Assembly (NCBI GenBank): GCA_964450915.1
Contig: CAYVFG010000004.1
Coordinates: forward strand, 1-59,976
Direction: 5' to 3'
Length of the DNA stretch: 59,976 nucleotides
Origin: HO2-45-11b sp964450915
GTDB lineage: Bacteria; Patescibacteriota; Andersenbacteria; UBA10190
Numbering within the stretch: the stretch's first letter is position 1; the number at the start of each line of letters is the position of its first letter. A program made the translations under genes and the position numbers. This document shows, piece by piece, positions 7,801 through 16,196 of this stretch. The notes under the pieces are model-generated. The model was not told the DNA's origin. It did no database searches and worked only from the letters and a program-made list of their open reading frames with translations.

Positions 7801-8481
7801 TTATAGTTTATATGTTCCGCCTTGTTGATCTGATATTAATTTGCCCTGGCTTAACGTTATTACACGCTTCTTTAATGCGTTTACGATATCGTCATTGTGC
7901 GTTGCAAGTAATACGGTCGTTCCGAGCTTATTAATTTTAATTAGTAGCTGAACGATATCCCACGAATTTAATGCATCTAAATTTCCTGTCGGTTCGTCTG
8001 CGAGTAAAATTTGAGGCTTGTATGCAAGCGCGCGCGCAATAGAAACGCGCTGGCGCTCCCCTCCCGACATCTCGTTCGGGTACGTGTTTGCTTTATCGAC
8101 CAGATTCACCAGTTTTAGGATTTGCGGAACGGATGATCGGATTTCTTTCGGATCAGCACCCCCTACCTCCATTGCAAATGCGATATTTTCGAATGCCGTA
8201 TATTTAGGCAATAGCTTAAAATCTTGGAACACTACGCCGATCTGTCTGCGCAAATATGGAACCTGCCAATTCTTGATTTTGGTAATATCCCAGCCGTCGA
8301 TAACAATGTTGCCTGCTGATGGCTTTTCTTCTGCAGATAGCAGCTTGAGCAGTGTAGATTTGCCCGCACCGGATTGCCCAACGATAGAAACGAAATCCCC
8401 TGTCGGAATTGTGATGGTGACGTCAGACAGCGCGGGGCTTTTCTCTGAATATGCTTTGGAGACTTTCGTAAAGGTAATCAT
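7801..8481 (-). CDS. ftsE: Cell division ATP-binding protein FtsE
   Basis: 226 residues, usual FtsE length. It has Walker A GQSGAGKS (35-42), the signature MSGGERQRVSIARAL, Walker B ILLADEPTGNLD and a switch His (LATHND). It binds FtsX. The closing codons and stop of prfB contain TATACT (8495-8500), which sits 13 nt before this ATG and may give a short-leader promoter; otherwise it is transcribed with prfB, 11 bp upstream. Confidence 0.94.
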   Translation of the reverse strand: MITFTKVSKAYSEKSPALSDVTITIPTGDFVSIVGQSGAGKSTLLKLLSAEEKPSAGNIVIDGWDITKIKNWQVPYLRRQIGVVFQDFKLLPKYTAFENIAFAMEVGGADPKEIRSSVPQILKLVNLVDKANTYPNEMSGGERQRVSIARALAYKPQILLADEPTGNLDALNSWDIVQLLIKINKLGTTVLLATHNDDIVNALKKRVITLSQGKLISDQQGGTYKL

Positions 8482-8492
8482 GGGAAGTTTTG

Positions 8493-9573
8493 TTAGTATA
8501 CCACAAGAAAATCGCCAATGTCTCCATCTAAAACTTTTTGTGCGTTTCGCGTTTCCACATTCGAACGATGGTCCTTCACTAACGTATACGGATGCAAGAC
8601 ATACGACCTGATTTGGTTTCCAAAGGATGCTTCCAGGTGGGTGCCTCGAAGGTCTTTTACTTGCTGAACATTCTGCTGCTCTATGAGAAGCTGTAATTTT
8701 GCGGAAAGCATTCCCATTGCAGTTGCCTTATTTTGCGCTTGGGATCGCTGGGATTGCGATGCAGTAACAATGCCTGTAGGGATATGGCGGATGCGCACCG
8801 CAGAACTTGTTTTATTCACATGCTGTCCGCCGGCACCTGATGCTCGGTAGGTATCTATTTCTAAATCATTCGGGTCGATTTCTGGCGCTTCTGCTTCCGC
8901 GATTTCTGGAATAACTTCCACTCGGGCAAACGATGTTTGGCGCAAATTATCTGAATTAAATGGTGACAATCTCACTAGTCGATGTACGCCGTGTTCTCCT
9001 TTGAGTAGCCCATACGCATGATCGCCTGAAATAATAAACGTAGAATGTTTGATCCCCGCCTCTTCGCCAAGTGCACGATCTACCAGCGTGACTCCCCATC
9101 CTTTTTGTTCTGCAAATCTCATATACATGCGCTCCAGCATCTCGGCCCAATCCTGCGCATCTGTTCCGCCTGCCCCCGATTGAATGGTGACAATTGCGTT
9201 GTTTGCATCATGGGGACCGTTGAATCGCAGTAAAAATTCTTTATCGGATAATTCTTTTTCTATTTTCTTCAGGTGTTCTGAAATTTCTTGTTGCGATTGT
9301 TCATCAGCATCTGTAAGTATGCCAAGTAATTCTTTTGCATCGGCGAGCTGTTTTTCTAATCCGGATACAAAATCAATATCGCGTTGCAGATTTGCCAGTT
9401 CTTGCGTCAGTTTTTTTGCTTCTTCCTGATTATTCCAAAAGTCCGGTTTTTGCTGAAGCGTGTGTATTTCTTCGGCTCGCGTTGTTTTGGTTGCAACGTC
9501 AAAGACGGTCGGCCACTTTCGTGAGCCGCCCGGTTACGTCATCTATCTTCGCTTGTAATTCAACTAATTGCAT
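8493..9573 (-). CDS. prfB: Peptide chain release factor 2, with programmed +1 frameshift
   Basis: RF2 terminates translation at UGA and UAA. The reading frame starts at ATG 9573 (MQLVELQAKIDDVTGRLTKV), meets CTT TGA C at codon 25 and continues in the +1 frame to the stop at 8493, giving 359 residues (family about 365). The stop-recognition tripeptide SPF (about 203-205) and GGQ loop SGAGGQHVNKTSSAVRI (GGQ about 248-250) are present. SPF identifies RF2, not RF1. The start is supported by TATACT 6 nt upstream. RF2 senses its own level at the UGA, so expression is autoregulated. Confidence 0.95.
9498..9504 (-). promoter_or_regulatory. prfB frameshift site CTT-TGA-C
   Basis: The canonical heptamer CTTTGAC lies in frame with the ATG at 9573. 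Only a weak purine stretch (AAAGTGG) lies 8-14 nt before it where many bacteria have a strong Shine-Dalgarno-like stimulator. Confidence 0.9.
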
Positions 9574-9579
9574 GGTGTA

Positions 9580-9585
9580 AGTATA
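9580..9585 (-). promoter_or_regulatory. -10 box TATACT of prfB (leaderless type)
   Basis: TATACT-TACACC-ATG with a 6-nt gap. It starts just 9 nt after the 3' end of tRNA-Thr. Confidence 0.6.
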
Positions 9586-9593
9586 CAAGTATG

Positions 9594-9666
9594 AGCCATC
9601 TGTGGGAATCGAACCCACGACCTTTACGTTACGAGTGTAATGCTCTACCGACTGAGCTAAGATGGC
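9594..9666 (-). tRNA. tRNA-Thr (anticodon CGT)
   Basis: 73 nt. Acceptor GCCATCT pairs with AGATGGC and the discriminator is T. The D arm has GCTCAGTCGGTAGAGC. The anticodon loop CTCGTAA gives CGU (reads ACG), with one A-C mismatch at the base of the loop. The T arm is GTGGGTTCGATTCCCAC. CCA is not encoded. Confidence 0.92.
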
Positions 9667-9676
9667 GGTAAGTCGT

Positions 9677-9705
9677 AGTGTAGCGAATATCGGGAAATTT
9701 GCCAG
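9677..9705 (-). promoter_or_regulatory. Promoter of tRNA-Thr, CTGGCA-17-TACACT
   Basis: TACACT ends about 10 nt before the mature tRNA 5' end, with CTGGCA 17 nt further upstream. It abuts the 3' end of the alkyltransferase gene. Confidence 0.5.
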
Positions 9706-9954
9706 TTATAGAGCCCCTTCTTGGCGAAGGAGCGCTTCTTTTTTCCTAGCCCCTCTATTGTATTCCCCTAGCGTGCCGTCGGCCTTAATAACGCGATGGC
9801 ATGGGATACTTGGGTCATAATTATGCTTCATGACCGACCCTACTGCGCGATAGGCATTCGGGCTCCCGGCAAGCGCGGCAACTTCCCCGTATGTCATTGT
9901 CTTGCCCTTCGGAATATTCCTTACAATTTCAAGCACTCGCTCTGTAAATGTCAT
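9706..9954 (-). CDS. Minimal O6-alkylguanine-DNA alkyltransferase-type protein
   Basis: 82 residues from the ATG at 9954 (MTFTERVLEIVRNIPKGKTM), chosen because CATACT lies 6 nt upstream; an in-frame ATG at 9993 has no such signal. This is only the C-terminal DNA-binding domain of MGMT/Ogt, with YGEVAALAGSPNAYRAVGS (winged helix and Arg finger) and the active-site PCHRVI with Cys retained. Alkyltransferase-like (ATL) proteins normally have Trp at that site. Repair of alkylated guanine is plausible, but activity without the N-terminal domain is not assured. Confidence 0.85.
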   Translation of the reverse strand: MTFTERVLEIVRNIPKGKTMTYGEVAALAGSPNAYRAVGSVMKHNYDPSIPCHRVIKADGTLGEYNRGARKKEALLRQEGAL

Positions 9955-9960
9955 GCTGTA

Positions 9961-9966
9961 AGTATG
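9961..9966 (-). promoter_or_regulatory. -10 box CATACT of the alkyltransferase gene (leaderless type)
   Basis: CATACT-TACAGC-ATG, gap 6 nt. It decides the start at 9954. Confidence 0.5.
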
Positions 9967-10010
9967 CATGTGTATAATATTTTTTGTAAACATGGCATAA
10001 TAAAGAGGTT

Positions 10011-13000
10011 ATGAAGCGATTGTTTATAAGTTTTTTTGTATTCGTAGCCGTTGCGATATTCGGGATAAGTTTTTCTCCTTCTGCTCATGCAAACCAAGCA
10101 CCATCTGCAAGGGCTGCCTATTTTGTGAATGGTGTAAGAGCTGAGAATACGCAACCGGTTATTCCGAACGGAGCGACTGTCCATCTAGTCGTTGATGGGT
10201 CCGCAAGTTCCGATGCTGATGGTTGGACAACTTCGGGTACGGGAATTTCTCAGGGTGGAAGTTGTGTGCTGTACCGCGGATCGTCTGTCTACCAGACGGT
10301 GCAAAACCCTGCCAGTCCAGCTGATTGTAAATTCGATATCGGAACAGTCACCGTTAATAATAGCAATGTTACTCAATTCACTTTCTTTCTTAATGTTATT
10401 GATGCTGCAGGTGCAAGGGGCCCTTCAAGTGCTTCAGTAGGAATAACGCTGCATCGCCCAGGAGCCTTTGTTTCTGTTACGGGGGTTGGCGTTACTCAAA
10501 ATGGTTACCAGAGCAATAATACGACAATTACTGTTCCAAAGGGTGTCCCCGTACATTTATATGGCGATGGTTCCTCATCAATAGATGCACCTATCACCAG
10601 TTCGTATGTATATAATTTTAGTAATGGAGCCGGTGCTTGGAATGATCCTGTAATGGGAATATCGAATGGCGGATCATGCGCGTGGAATACCTCGCTTTCT
10701 CCCGGTGCCGTATATAATGGTTCGTATGATCACGTAATTTCGAACCCAGGAGCCCCGGGCGCGTGCGGTAAAGGAATTGATCTCGGAATCCATACGTTTC
10801 AAACATCTGGTACGTATCCGGTTCTGAAGATTACGGATAATACCGGAATGGTTTCCTATGCAGGTGTTCAAATTAACGCAGTTACTCCTCCTGCAAATAG
10901 ATTACCGGTTGCGGTTGCAAAAGTGAGCGTTAATGGTTCCGTTGTTAGTACGAGTGCTGTCGTGCCAAGAGGCACACCAGTTCATGTAATAATTAATGGA
11001 GCTAGCAGCACTGATCCAGATGGCTGGACAACACCTACTACGGGTGTTTCTCAGGGCGGAAAGTGCGAGATAAATACGACCCTCAGTAAAGCAGTTCCAA
11101 CTTCATATGCAAAAACAATACCAAATCCAGCTAGTGCGGCAGCATGTACTGCTGATTTGGGAATGCTTACATTCAACGACCCTCCAGGAACATATGTCTA
11201 TAATGTTTTAAGGATTACTGATGCATCTGCAGGAGTATCTCTTGAAGCTCAAATCACTATTAATGTTTCTGTATTAGATTCCGCCAATCACCCACCCGTC
11301 GCCGTTGCTCAAGTAAGGGCTGACGCGAGCTTGTATGGCCTGGAGCAAGCAGTTACGCAGGGCGTTCCTTCTCATATCTATTTAACGGCGCAAGGCAGTT
11401 ACGATCCTGATACGTGGACTGGCGGAAGCCTGGGGGTATATGGGATGGTGCCCATTGGAAAGTGCCAATGGAACACTGATTTAAATCTTGGCGTGACGAC
11501 GTATGAACGTACGATAAACGGTCCCGCCACCTCAACTGCCTGTGACGTTGATTTGGGGATGAAAACGTTTAACGATGCTCCTGGGAGATATATATATCCA
11601 GTATTGAAGCTTACCGATGCGCAAGGGAGCGAGTCTAATATTGCTTCTATTACTATTGTTGTGTTGCCAAAGGGCGCAAATTCTGCTCCCGTTGCCGTTG
11701 CGAAATTTAGCGCTAACGGCGCTGTCCCGCAACCCCATATTTATGTATCACGCGGAGTGCCTGTTCGGATCGGATTAGATGCAGCATCCAGTTATGATCC
11801 GAACGGTTGGACAGCTCCCGGCACTGGAATGTCGCAGGGAGGAAAGTGTTTTTGGAATACCAATTTGGATCAAAGTAGGCCGACGCCATTTGTGAAGACT
11901 ATTTCTAACCCCGCAAGCGCTGCTTCCTGTAACGTAGATTTGGGAACGCTTACGTTTAATGATCCGCCCGGAACATATACGTATGTCTTATTGAAGCTTA
12001 CGGACGCAAGCGGACTGCAGTCTCTTCTCGGGTACGCAAATACTTCCACGCACGGATTGTTTGCTCGCCTACTGCCTTCCGCATATGCGCAATCTGCCGA
12101 CGGCAGTGCGATGGTGACAATAGTAGACGGTCCGACCCCGACACCTACTACATCCGTAGAGCCGACACCTACGCCTACCCCATCCTGCAATCCGTTTGGG
12201 TACAATCCAAACTGCCCTCCGCCAACCCCTACTCCAGATCCAACGCCATGTGTTGTAGGGCAAGTATGCGACACCCCGTCGCCAACCCCGTGTGTTCCAG
12301 GAGAAGTGTGCGATACGCCAACTCCATCGCCTACGCCATGTATCCCGGGCGAGGCGTGCGATACGCCAACTCCTACTCCATCGCCTACCCCCACCTGCGA
12401 TCCGCTCGATGTGGCGTGTATTGTAACAAGTACACTACCGACAGACTCCGTGCTTGATGGTTTTGATGCAGTTAAAAATGGAATTACTAATGCGATTGCG
12501 AAGATTTTGAATATTGATCCAAAAGTCATTGCGAAAGCTATCGCAGAAAAAGCAAGCCTTGCCGCAAGTACTATCGCAGCTGTCGCACTCGCACTAAGCG
12601 CCCCGTTCCTTGCATCGAACATTATTCCAGCTGCTGCGCAGTGGGGGCAGTTCCTCGGTTCATTCTTTACGATTCACAAGAGAAAAGATCGTTGGGGTAT
12701 TGTAGTTGATAGCGATCTTGGCAAGCCGGTTGCCCAAGCAGTTGTTCAGGTATTCGATGCTCAGTTTAATCAACTAAAGGAAACGCAAGTAACCGGCAAC
12801 GATGGCCAGTTCGGATTCCTGCTCCCGGTTGGAAAGTACTATATTGTTGTGAGCGAGTCCGGATTCGTGTTCCCTGCTCGCAAGAAGCCTCCTGTTACGC
12901 TGCATAATGGAGAGAGAATTTATCTCGGAGAAGAATTTGAAATCACGGATCAGGATCCTGAAAAAATTCCGCATCTTGTCGTGCCGATGGATCGAGAAGA

Positions 13001-13475
13001 ATCTGCGCCTGCTGGAAATACTGCGCTGAGAAGGTATTGGGATCAATTGATCGAGCTTGTAGACAGAGTTGGATTTGTGTTCCTGTTCATTGGAGGCGCA
13101 ATAAATACATACTTGCTTCTCCTCGTGCCGGGCAAGCTTAATATTATATTCGAGTTCCTGTATTTGCTGCTCTTTATGTTGAAGTTGTATATTCTGTTAT
13201 CTCATCAGCGCGGTATCGGGTCGGTTGTTGATAGAGGGTCCAGAAAAATGCTTGATTTGTCTATTATTCGCCTATACGACGCAAAGACAAATCGCATTGT
13301 GCAGACAAAGGTAACGAATAGAAACGGCCGATTCTTCATCTTGGCGCCTAAGGGCGAATACACCGCATCGGTATCGAAGCCGGGATACAAAACGCTGCTT
13401 ATCAACAAGCTTCACATTAAGAGTAATTCTTCGAAAGCTCTCGCTCTCGACTTTGCACTGGAGCCGCTCAAATAA
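10011..13475 (+). CDS. Large repeat-containing surface protein with membrane hairpin and two carboxypeptidase-regulatory-like domains
   Basis: 1154 residues. A signal peptide (about 1-27, ending SAHA) is followed by five PKD-like repeats of about 125 residues, starting near 29, 147, 298, 427 and 556. Each carries GWT...G-x-SQGGxC, NPAS...C-x-x-DLG and FNDPPGTY-like motifs, with paired Cys. A Pro/Thr linker follows (about 706-800, with CVPGEVCDTPTP-type units), then TM1 (about 848-876). Next come a carboxypeptidase-regulatory-like beta-sandwich (about 894-960), a TM hairpin (about 1018-1065) and a second such domain (about 1066-1140). Positive residues after TM1 suggest that both sandwich domains face the cytoplasm. 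CATAAT (9996-10001) and AGAGG lie just before the ATG. Likely cell-surface or adhesion role; inferred. Confidence 0.85.
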   Translation: MKRLFISFFVFVAVAIFGISFSPSAHANQAPSARAAYFVNGVRAENTQPVIPNGATVHLVVDGSASSDADGWTTSGTGISQGGSCVLYRGSSVYQTVQNPASPADCKFDIGTVTVNNSNVTQFTFFLNVIDAAGARGPSSASVGITLHRPGAFVSVTGVGVTQNGYQSNNTTITVPKGVPVHLYGDGSSSIDAPITSSYVYNFSNGAGAWNDPVMGISNGGSCAWNTSLSPGAVYNGSYDHVISNPGAPGACGKGIDLGIHTFQTSGTYPVLKITDNTGMVSYAGVQINAVTPPANRLPVAVAKVSVNGSVVSTSAVVPRGTPVHVIINGASSTDPDGWTTPTTGVSQGGKCEINTTLSKAVPTSYAKTIPNPASAAACTADLGMLTFNDPPGTYVYNVLRITDASAGVSLEAQITINVSVLDSANHPPVAVAQVRADASLYGLEQAVTQGVPSHIYLTAQGSYDPDTWTGGSLGVYGMVPIGKCQWNTDLNLGVTTYERTINGPATSTACDVDLGMKTFNDAPGRYIYPVLKLTDAQGSESNIASITIVVLPKGANSAPVAVAKFSANGAVPQPHIYVSRGVPVRIGLDAASSYDPNGWTAPGTGMSQGGKCFWNTNLDQSRPTPFVKTISNPASAASCNVDLGTLTFNDPPGTYTYVLLKLTDASGLQSLLGYANTSTHGLFARLLPSAYAQSADGSAMVTIVDGPTPTPTTSVEPTPTPTPSCNPFGYNPNCPPPTPTPDPTPCVVGQVCDTPSPTPCVPGEVCDTPTPSPTPCIPGEACDTPTPTPSPTPTCDPLDVACIVTSTLPTDSVLDGFDAVKNGITNAIAKILNIDPKVIAKAIAEKASLAASTIAAVALALSAPFLASNIIPAAAQWGQFLGSFFTIHKRKDRWGIVVDSDLGKPVAQAVVQVFDAQFNQLKETQVTGNDGQFGFLLPVGKYYIVVSESGFVFPARKKPPVTLHNGERIYLGEEFEITDQDPEKIPHLVVPMDREESAPAGNTALRRYWDQLIELVDRVGFVFLFIGGAINTYLLLLVPGKLNIIFEFLYLLLFMLKLYILLSHQRGIGSVVDRGSRKMLDLSIIRLYDAKTNRIVQTKVTNRNGRFFILAPKGEYTASVSKPGYKTLLINKLHIKSNSSKALALDFALEPLK

Positions 13476-13476
13476 C

Positions 13477-13505
13477 TTGACAATTCATAACAAGTGTACT
13501 ACGTT
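13477..13505 (+). promoter_or_regulatory. Full promoter TTGACA-17-TACGTT
   Basis: TTGACA begins 1 nt after the stop codon of the surface protein; the -10 is weak. It gives a leader of about 40 nt with AAGGAG before the ATG at 13553. Confidence 0.5.
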
Positions 13506-13552
13506 CACTTGTTGAATGGTTCGACTGGTTGTTCCTTACAAGGAGAAAGTTC

Positions 13553-14035
13553 ATGTATCTGGATACGTCGGAACGAGGAGAGATGAAGGCCATAGTCGGA
13601 GGATTGTATGTGCGCTGGTTTATTCGGAAATTGAACGAGATTAGTTATGCGCATATCTTTCGAATCAGCGTGGCGTTTGTGCTTTGCCTTTGCGGGGTAT
13701 TCACTGCCTTTTTTTTCTTACCACGCGGCAGCGTAGCAGGGTCTTGGGTGGGCTTCTCGATACCGGTTATCATGACCGTGATTATCTGGATATCGGATCG
13801 ACATCGAAAAAGGAAAATGAAGGAAGAGATGGACCCGTATCCACCTGAGAGCTGGGAGAATGAAATTGAGCAATTGGAAGTAACCAGCCAGGAACGTCAG
13901 CTTTTCTTAAAGTTTCTCGATGTGTTGCAGGGAGAAAGCAAGGAAGAGTTGTGGGCTGTGCTTGATGAAATACAGCAATCGCCCGCGCTATCTCGGTTGT
14001 CCTTTGTTCGCGAAGTGCATGAATGGGTGAAATAA
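13553..14035 (+). CDS. Orphan membrane protein, 160 aa
   Basis: Not recognised. The ATG at 13553 (MYLDTSERGEMKAIVGGLYV) is chosen for AAGGAG 8 nt upstream; an upstream TTG at 13529 overlaps that Shine-Dalgarno. Two TM segments form a hairpin (about 37-58 and 66-82), followed by a basic stretch (DRHRKRKMKEE) and an acidic, helical cytosolic tail (ENEIEQLEVTSQERQLFLKF). Own promoter and terminator. No function is proposed. Confidence 0.65.
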   Translation: MYLDTSERGEMKAIVGGLYVRWFIRKLNEISYAHIFRISVAFVLCLCGVFTAFFFLPRGSVAGSWVGFSIPVIMTVIIWISDRHRKRKMKEEMDPYPPESWENEIEQLEVTSQERQLFLKFLDVLQGESKEELWAVLDEIQQSPALSRLSFVREVHEWVK

Positions 14036-14055
14036 ATTTATAATGTTTTTAGTGA

Positions 14056-14087
14056 GTCCCCTGTCGGAATACGAGGGGGATTTTTTA
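14056..14087 (+). terminator. Intrinsic terminator after the 160-aa gene
   Basis: TCCCCT pairs with AGGGGGA over an 11-nt loop, followed by TTTTTTATT. Confidence 0.8.
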
Positions 14088-14104
14088 TTGAGTATTTTTT
14101 ACGT

Positions 14105-14178
14105 TGGAGCGGGTAACGGGAATCGAACCCGTGTTTCAACCTTGGGAAGGTCGTATTCTACCACTGAATCATACCCGC
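14105..14178 (-). tRNA. tRNA-Gly (anticodon CCC)
   Basis: Acceptor GCGGGTA pairs with TACCCGC and the discriminator is T. The anticodon arm is CGACC-TTCCCAA-GGTTG, giving CCC (reads GGG). The T arm is ACGGGTTCGATTCCCGT. CCA appears to be encoded here (14107-14105), unlike the other three tRNAs in the window. Its 5' end is 7 nt after the preceding CDS, so it may be processed from that transcript. Confidence 0.93.
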
Positions 14179-14184
14179 ATTAAT

Positions 14185-14745
14185 TTATTTTGCTTTAACC
14201 TCTCCCCTATCAATATTCCAATGGTAATGAAAAAGCAAGAGGACGATAGTTCGCTGATGCGCCAAGTCTTTATATAAATCATCAGTATTTGTAATGTCTC
14301 GCTGTTTCATGAGCGCTTCTTGCTCCAAAAACGGTAAGATAATGTTCGAATCGTAATCTGCAAACGATGTAATGCCGAGCGGTCGGAGTGTAGAGATGTC
14401 TGTGGTGTGCAAAATTGCCGTACGATAGCGTACTGCATCTTGCAGGCTGATCGGCGATTGGATTGCCGCATGGGTGATGAGATGGCGGCGCATGATTGTT
14501 GTTAGCGTTGACGCATCAGATGGCATGGTCTTCCCCGTCGCAGCGGCAAATGCAATATCATACGCTCTTTGATGCGACCACTCCTGGCTTGTAATGCAGC
14601 CCCTCGTACTGCAGGCTATTGGCCACGGAAATGCTTTTGAAAGGCCATGGGTAGGATTTAAAAACGAAAGCGTGTAGAGCCAGATACTAGTAAGAACAAT
14701 GAGTATGGCGATAATTCCTACACTTATTATTTTTAGCCTGCTCAT
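14185..14745 (-). CDS. Signal-anchored hypothetical protein, 186 aa
   Basis: The start at 14745 (MSRLKIISVGIIAILIVLTS) overlaps the ftsB stop as ATGA. One N-terminal TM segment (about 6-27) is followed by an extracytoplasmic-type domain with one Cys pair (CSTRGC). The region with TLTTIMRRHLITHAAIQSPI and a later FLEQEALMKQR is weakly like the helical N-domain of SurA/parvulin-type chaperones, which I would not rely on. Third gene of the pseudo-HtrA/ftsB operon, directly followed by tRNA-Gly. Confidence 0.65.
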   Translation of the reverse strand: MSRLKIISVGIIAILIVLTSIWLYTLSFLNPTHGLSKAFPWPIACSTRGCITSQEWSHQRAYDIAFAAATGKTMPSDASTLTTIMRRHLITHAAIQSPISLQDAVRYRTAILHTTDISTLRPLGITSFADYDSNIILPFLEQEALMKQRDITNTDDLYKDLAHQRTIVLLLFHYHWNIDRGEVKAK

Positions 14746-15122
14746 GAGTTTCTGGTATTCACGAAAAAGAGATACCACCACTTAAGCGGATTTGATTGTG
14801 GAGGAGCTGCTGGAGCAGTCGTGGCAGGGGCTTGGCTGTTGGATGACGCCGTTTCAGGAATGAGGACGACCTTTTCTCCGGGAGCGCGATAGTTGAGCTG
14901 TTCGCGCGCAAGGCGCTCTTTGTAATCAGGTGTTTTAAAATACTCATTGAGTTGCTGTAGCTCTACGAGGTGCTTCTGCATAGAATCTACTTGAGACTGC
15001 AATTCGTGGATTTGGTTTTGCACTTGCCAGCGGCGGTTTACTTCTTGAGCGAGCGATAAAATAATAAGCAGTACGATAATGCTTGCTGTAATAAGGACGA
15101 TATTTGGTCGAATTCGAGCCAT
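14742..15122 (-). CDS. FtsB/DivIC-like septum formation initiator
   Basis: 126 residues. A short N-terminus and one TM segment (about 8-25) lead into a heptad-type coiled coil (VNRRWQVQNQIHELQSQVDS, extending to about 62) and the LNEYFKTPDYKERLAREQLNYRAPGEKVV-type end of the domain, all classical for FtsB/DivIC. The C-terminal tail is Ala/Pro-rich. Together with FtsQ (32565) it would form part of the divisome regulatory complex outside the membrane. In operon 10 nt downstream of the pseudo-HtrA gene. Confidence 0.85.
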   Translation of the reverse strand: MARIRPNIVLITASIIVLLIILSLAQEVNRRWQVQNQIHELQSQVDSMQKHLVELQQLNEYFKTPDYKERLAREQLNYRAPGEKVVLIPETASSNSQAPATTAPAAPPQSNPLKWWYLFFVNTRNS

Positions 15123-15131
15123 AGGCTTTAT

Positions 15132-16178
15132 TTACGAAGCTTGTTTCGCGAGCGTGATAGAGGTGGAAACGCCATTGCGCAATACGGTGAGTTGAATTTG
15201 GCTGCCTGCAAGAAGATTCGTGATATTGCTATCCCAGCTCACAGTGTTTGCATTTACCGCAGTAATAATATCCCCCGTTTTTAGCTCTCCTTGAGAGGCA
15301 ATGCTCTTCGGCGCGACAGACTGTACCACAGCTTTTATTCCCAAGTGAGATTGAGCGTCTTCCTGGAGGCTCCAATTGATGGTGAATCCAAGATCCGTAA
15401 ACGGATTATAAGAAAGAGTATTCGATGAAAGCCTTGAAATTGCCTGCGCGACGTCTGGCGCCAGCAGAACAGATGATCCGTCGTCGGTAAGCAATAGTCC
15501 TGCAAGCTTCCCATCTTCGTCCAGTATCGCAGACCCTGGTACTGCGCTTGGCAACATTTGGATTGCTCCTATTTGCTGAATTCCTTCAGGCGTATCTGCT
15601 GATGCGGGATGGATTTGAGACATCACGGTTGCTTGGATAAGCGGAGAGATCGTGACAGATGATCGAGATAGTGCCAGAAGAGTGGATCCGATTTTTGGCA
15701 TCGTTTGCGTTACGTCGATAGGATTTATGAGCGCATTTTGCAGTTTGAAGAAATGTATTCCCGTAAGCACATCCGTTCCGATTTGAGTAGCTTCAATAAG
15801 TGTGGCATCTTCTCCGAGTGCGAATACCGGATCGGTGCCGCCATTTTGAGTGGAGGCGATAATCCCGTCGTTTGTGACTGCAACTCCGGTTGCAAATACT
15901 TTTACGCCCTTAGCTGTTTTGTGAACCAGGAGGAATATCGATTTTGACTTGGACGCCGCAATGTCAGATGCGAGCTTTCCGGGAGAAACGGTTATTTGCT
16001 GGGATACTGGAATCATTGTTCCTGAACTGTTTGGCGATGATGGTGCAACTTCGATGCGCGCCGTTTTATTGATATGCGATCCTATATATCCCCCGATTGC
16101 GCCTACGCATGCCAAGAGAGCAATAATCGCAATAAGTATCCCGAGAGAAATTTTTACCGTTTTTGGTTCTGAGGCCAT
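15132..16178 (-). CDS. HtrA-like PDZ protein, catalytic triad apparently lost
   Basis: 348 residues: a short cytoplasmic N-terminus, TM anchor (about 10-33), linker, trypsin-like beta-barrel (about 70-245) and a C-terminal PDZ domain (about 255-345, with GIKAVVQSVAPKSIASQGEL and LKTGDIITAVNANTV). The family positions read DGIIASTQNGG where the catalytic His motif is expected, DVLTGIHFFKL for the Asp strand and AVPGSAILDEDGKLAGL for the GNSGGPL loop. His is missing and the oxyanion loop is altered, so it is probably a non-catalytic scaffold or sensor. TATACT lies 6 nt before the ATG. Confidence 0.8.
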   Translation of the reverse strand: MASEPKTVKISLGILIAIIALLACVGAIGGYIGSHINKTARIEVAPSSPNSSGTMIPVSQQITVSPGKLASDIAASKSKSIFLLVHKTAKGVKVFATGVAVTNDGIIASTQNGGTDPVFALGEDATLIEATQIGTDVLTGIHFFKLQNALINPIDVTQTMPKIGSTLLALSRSSVTISPLIQATVMSQIHPASADTPEGIQQIGAIQMLPSAVPGSAILDEDGKLAGLLLTDDGSSVLLAPDVAQAISRLSSNTLSYNPFTDLGFTINWSLQEDAQSHLGIKAVVQSVAPKSIASQGELKTGDIITAVNANTVSWDSNITNLLAGSQIQLTVLRNGVSTSITLAKQAS

Positions 16179-16184
16179 ATGTAT

Positions 16185-16190
16185 AGTATA
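16185..16190 (-). promoter_or_regulatory. -10 box TATACT of the pseudo-HtrA/ftsB operon (leaderless type)
   Basis: TATACT-ATACAT-ATG, gap 6 nt. Confidence 0.6.
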
Positions 16191-16196
16191 GCAAAC

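Noticed and set aside
139..9573. Alternative genetic code with UGA as sense
   Set aside because: TGA ends many genes (for example the ATGA overlaps) and prfB depends on it; core proteins show no internal TGA.
11870..12622. 250-aa open frame antisense to the surface-protein linker
   Set aside because: It is the Gly/Val-rich mirror of the Pro/Thr repeats. It has no start signal and lies fully inside a well-supported gene.
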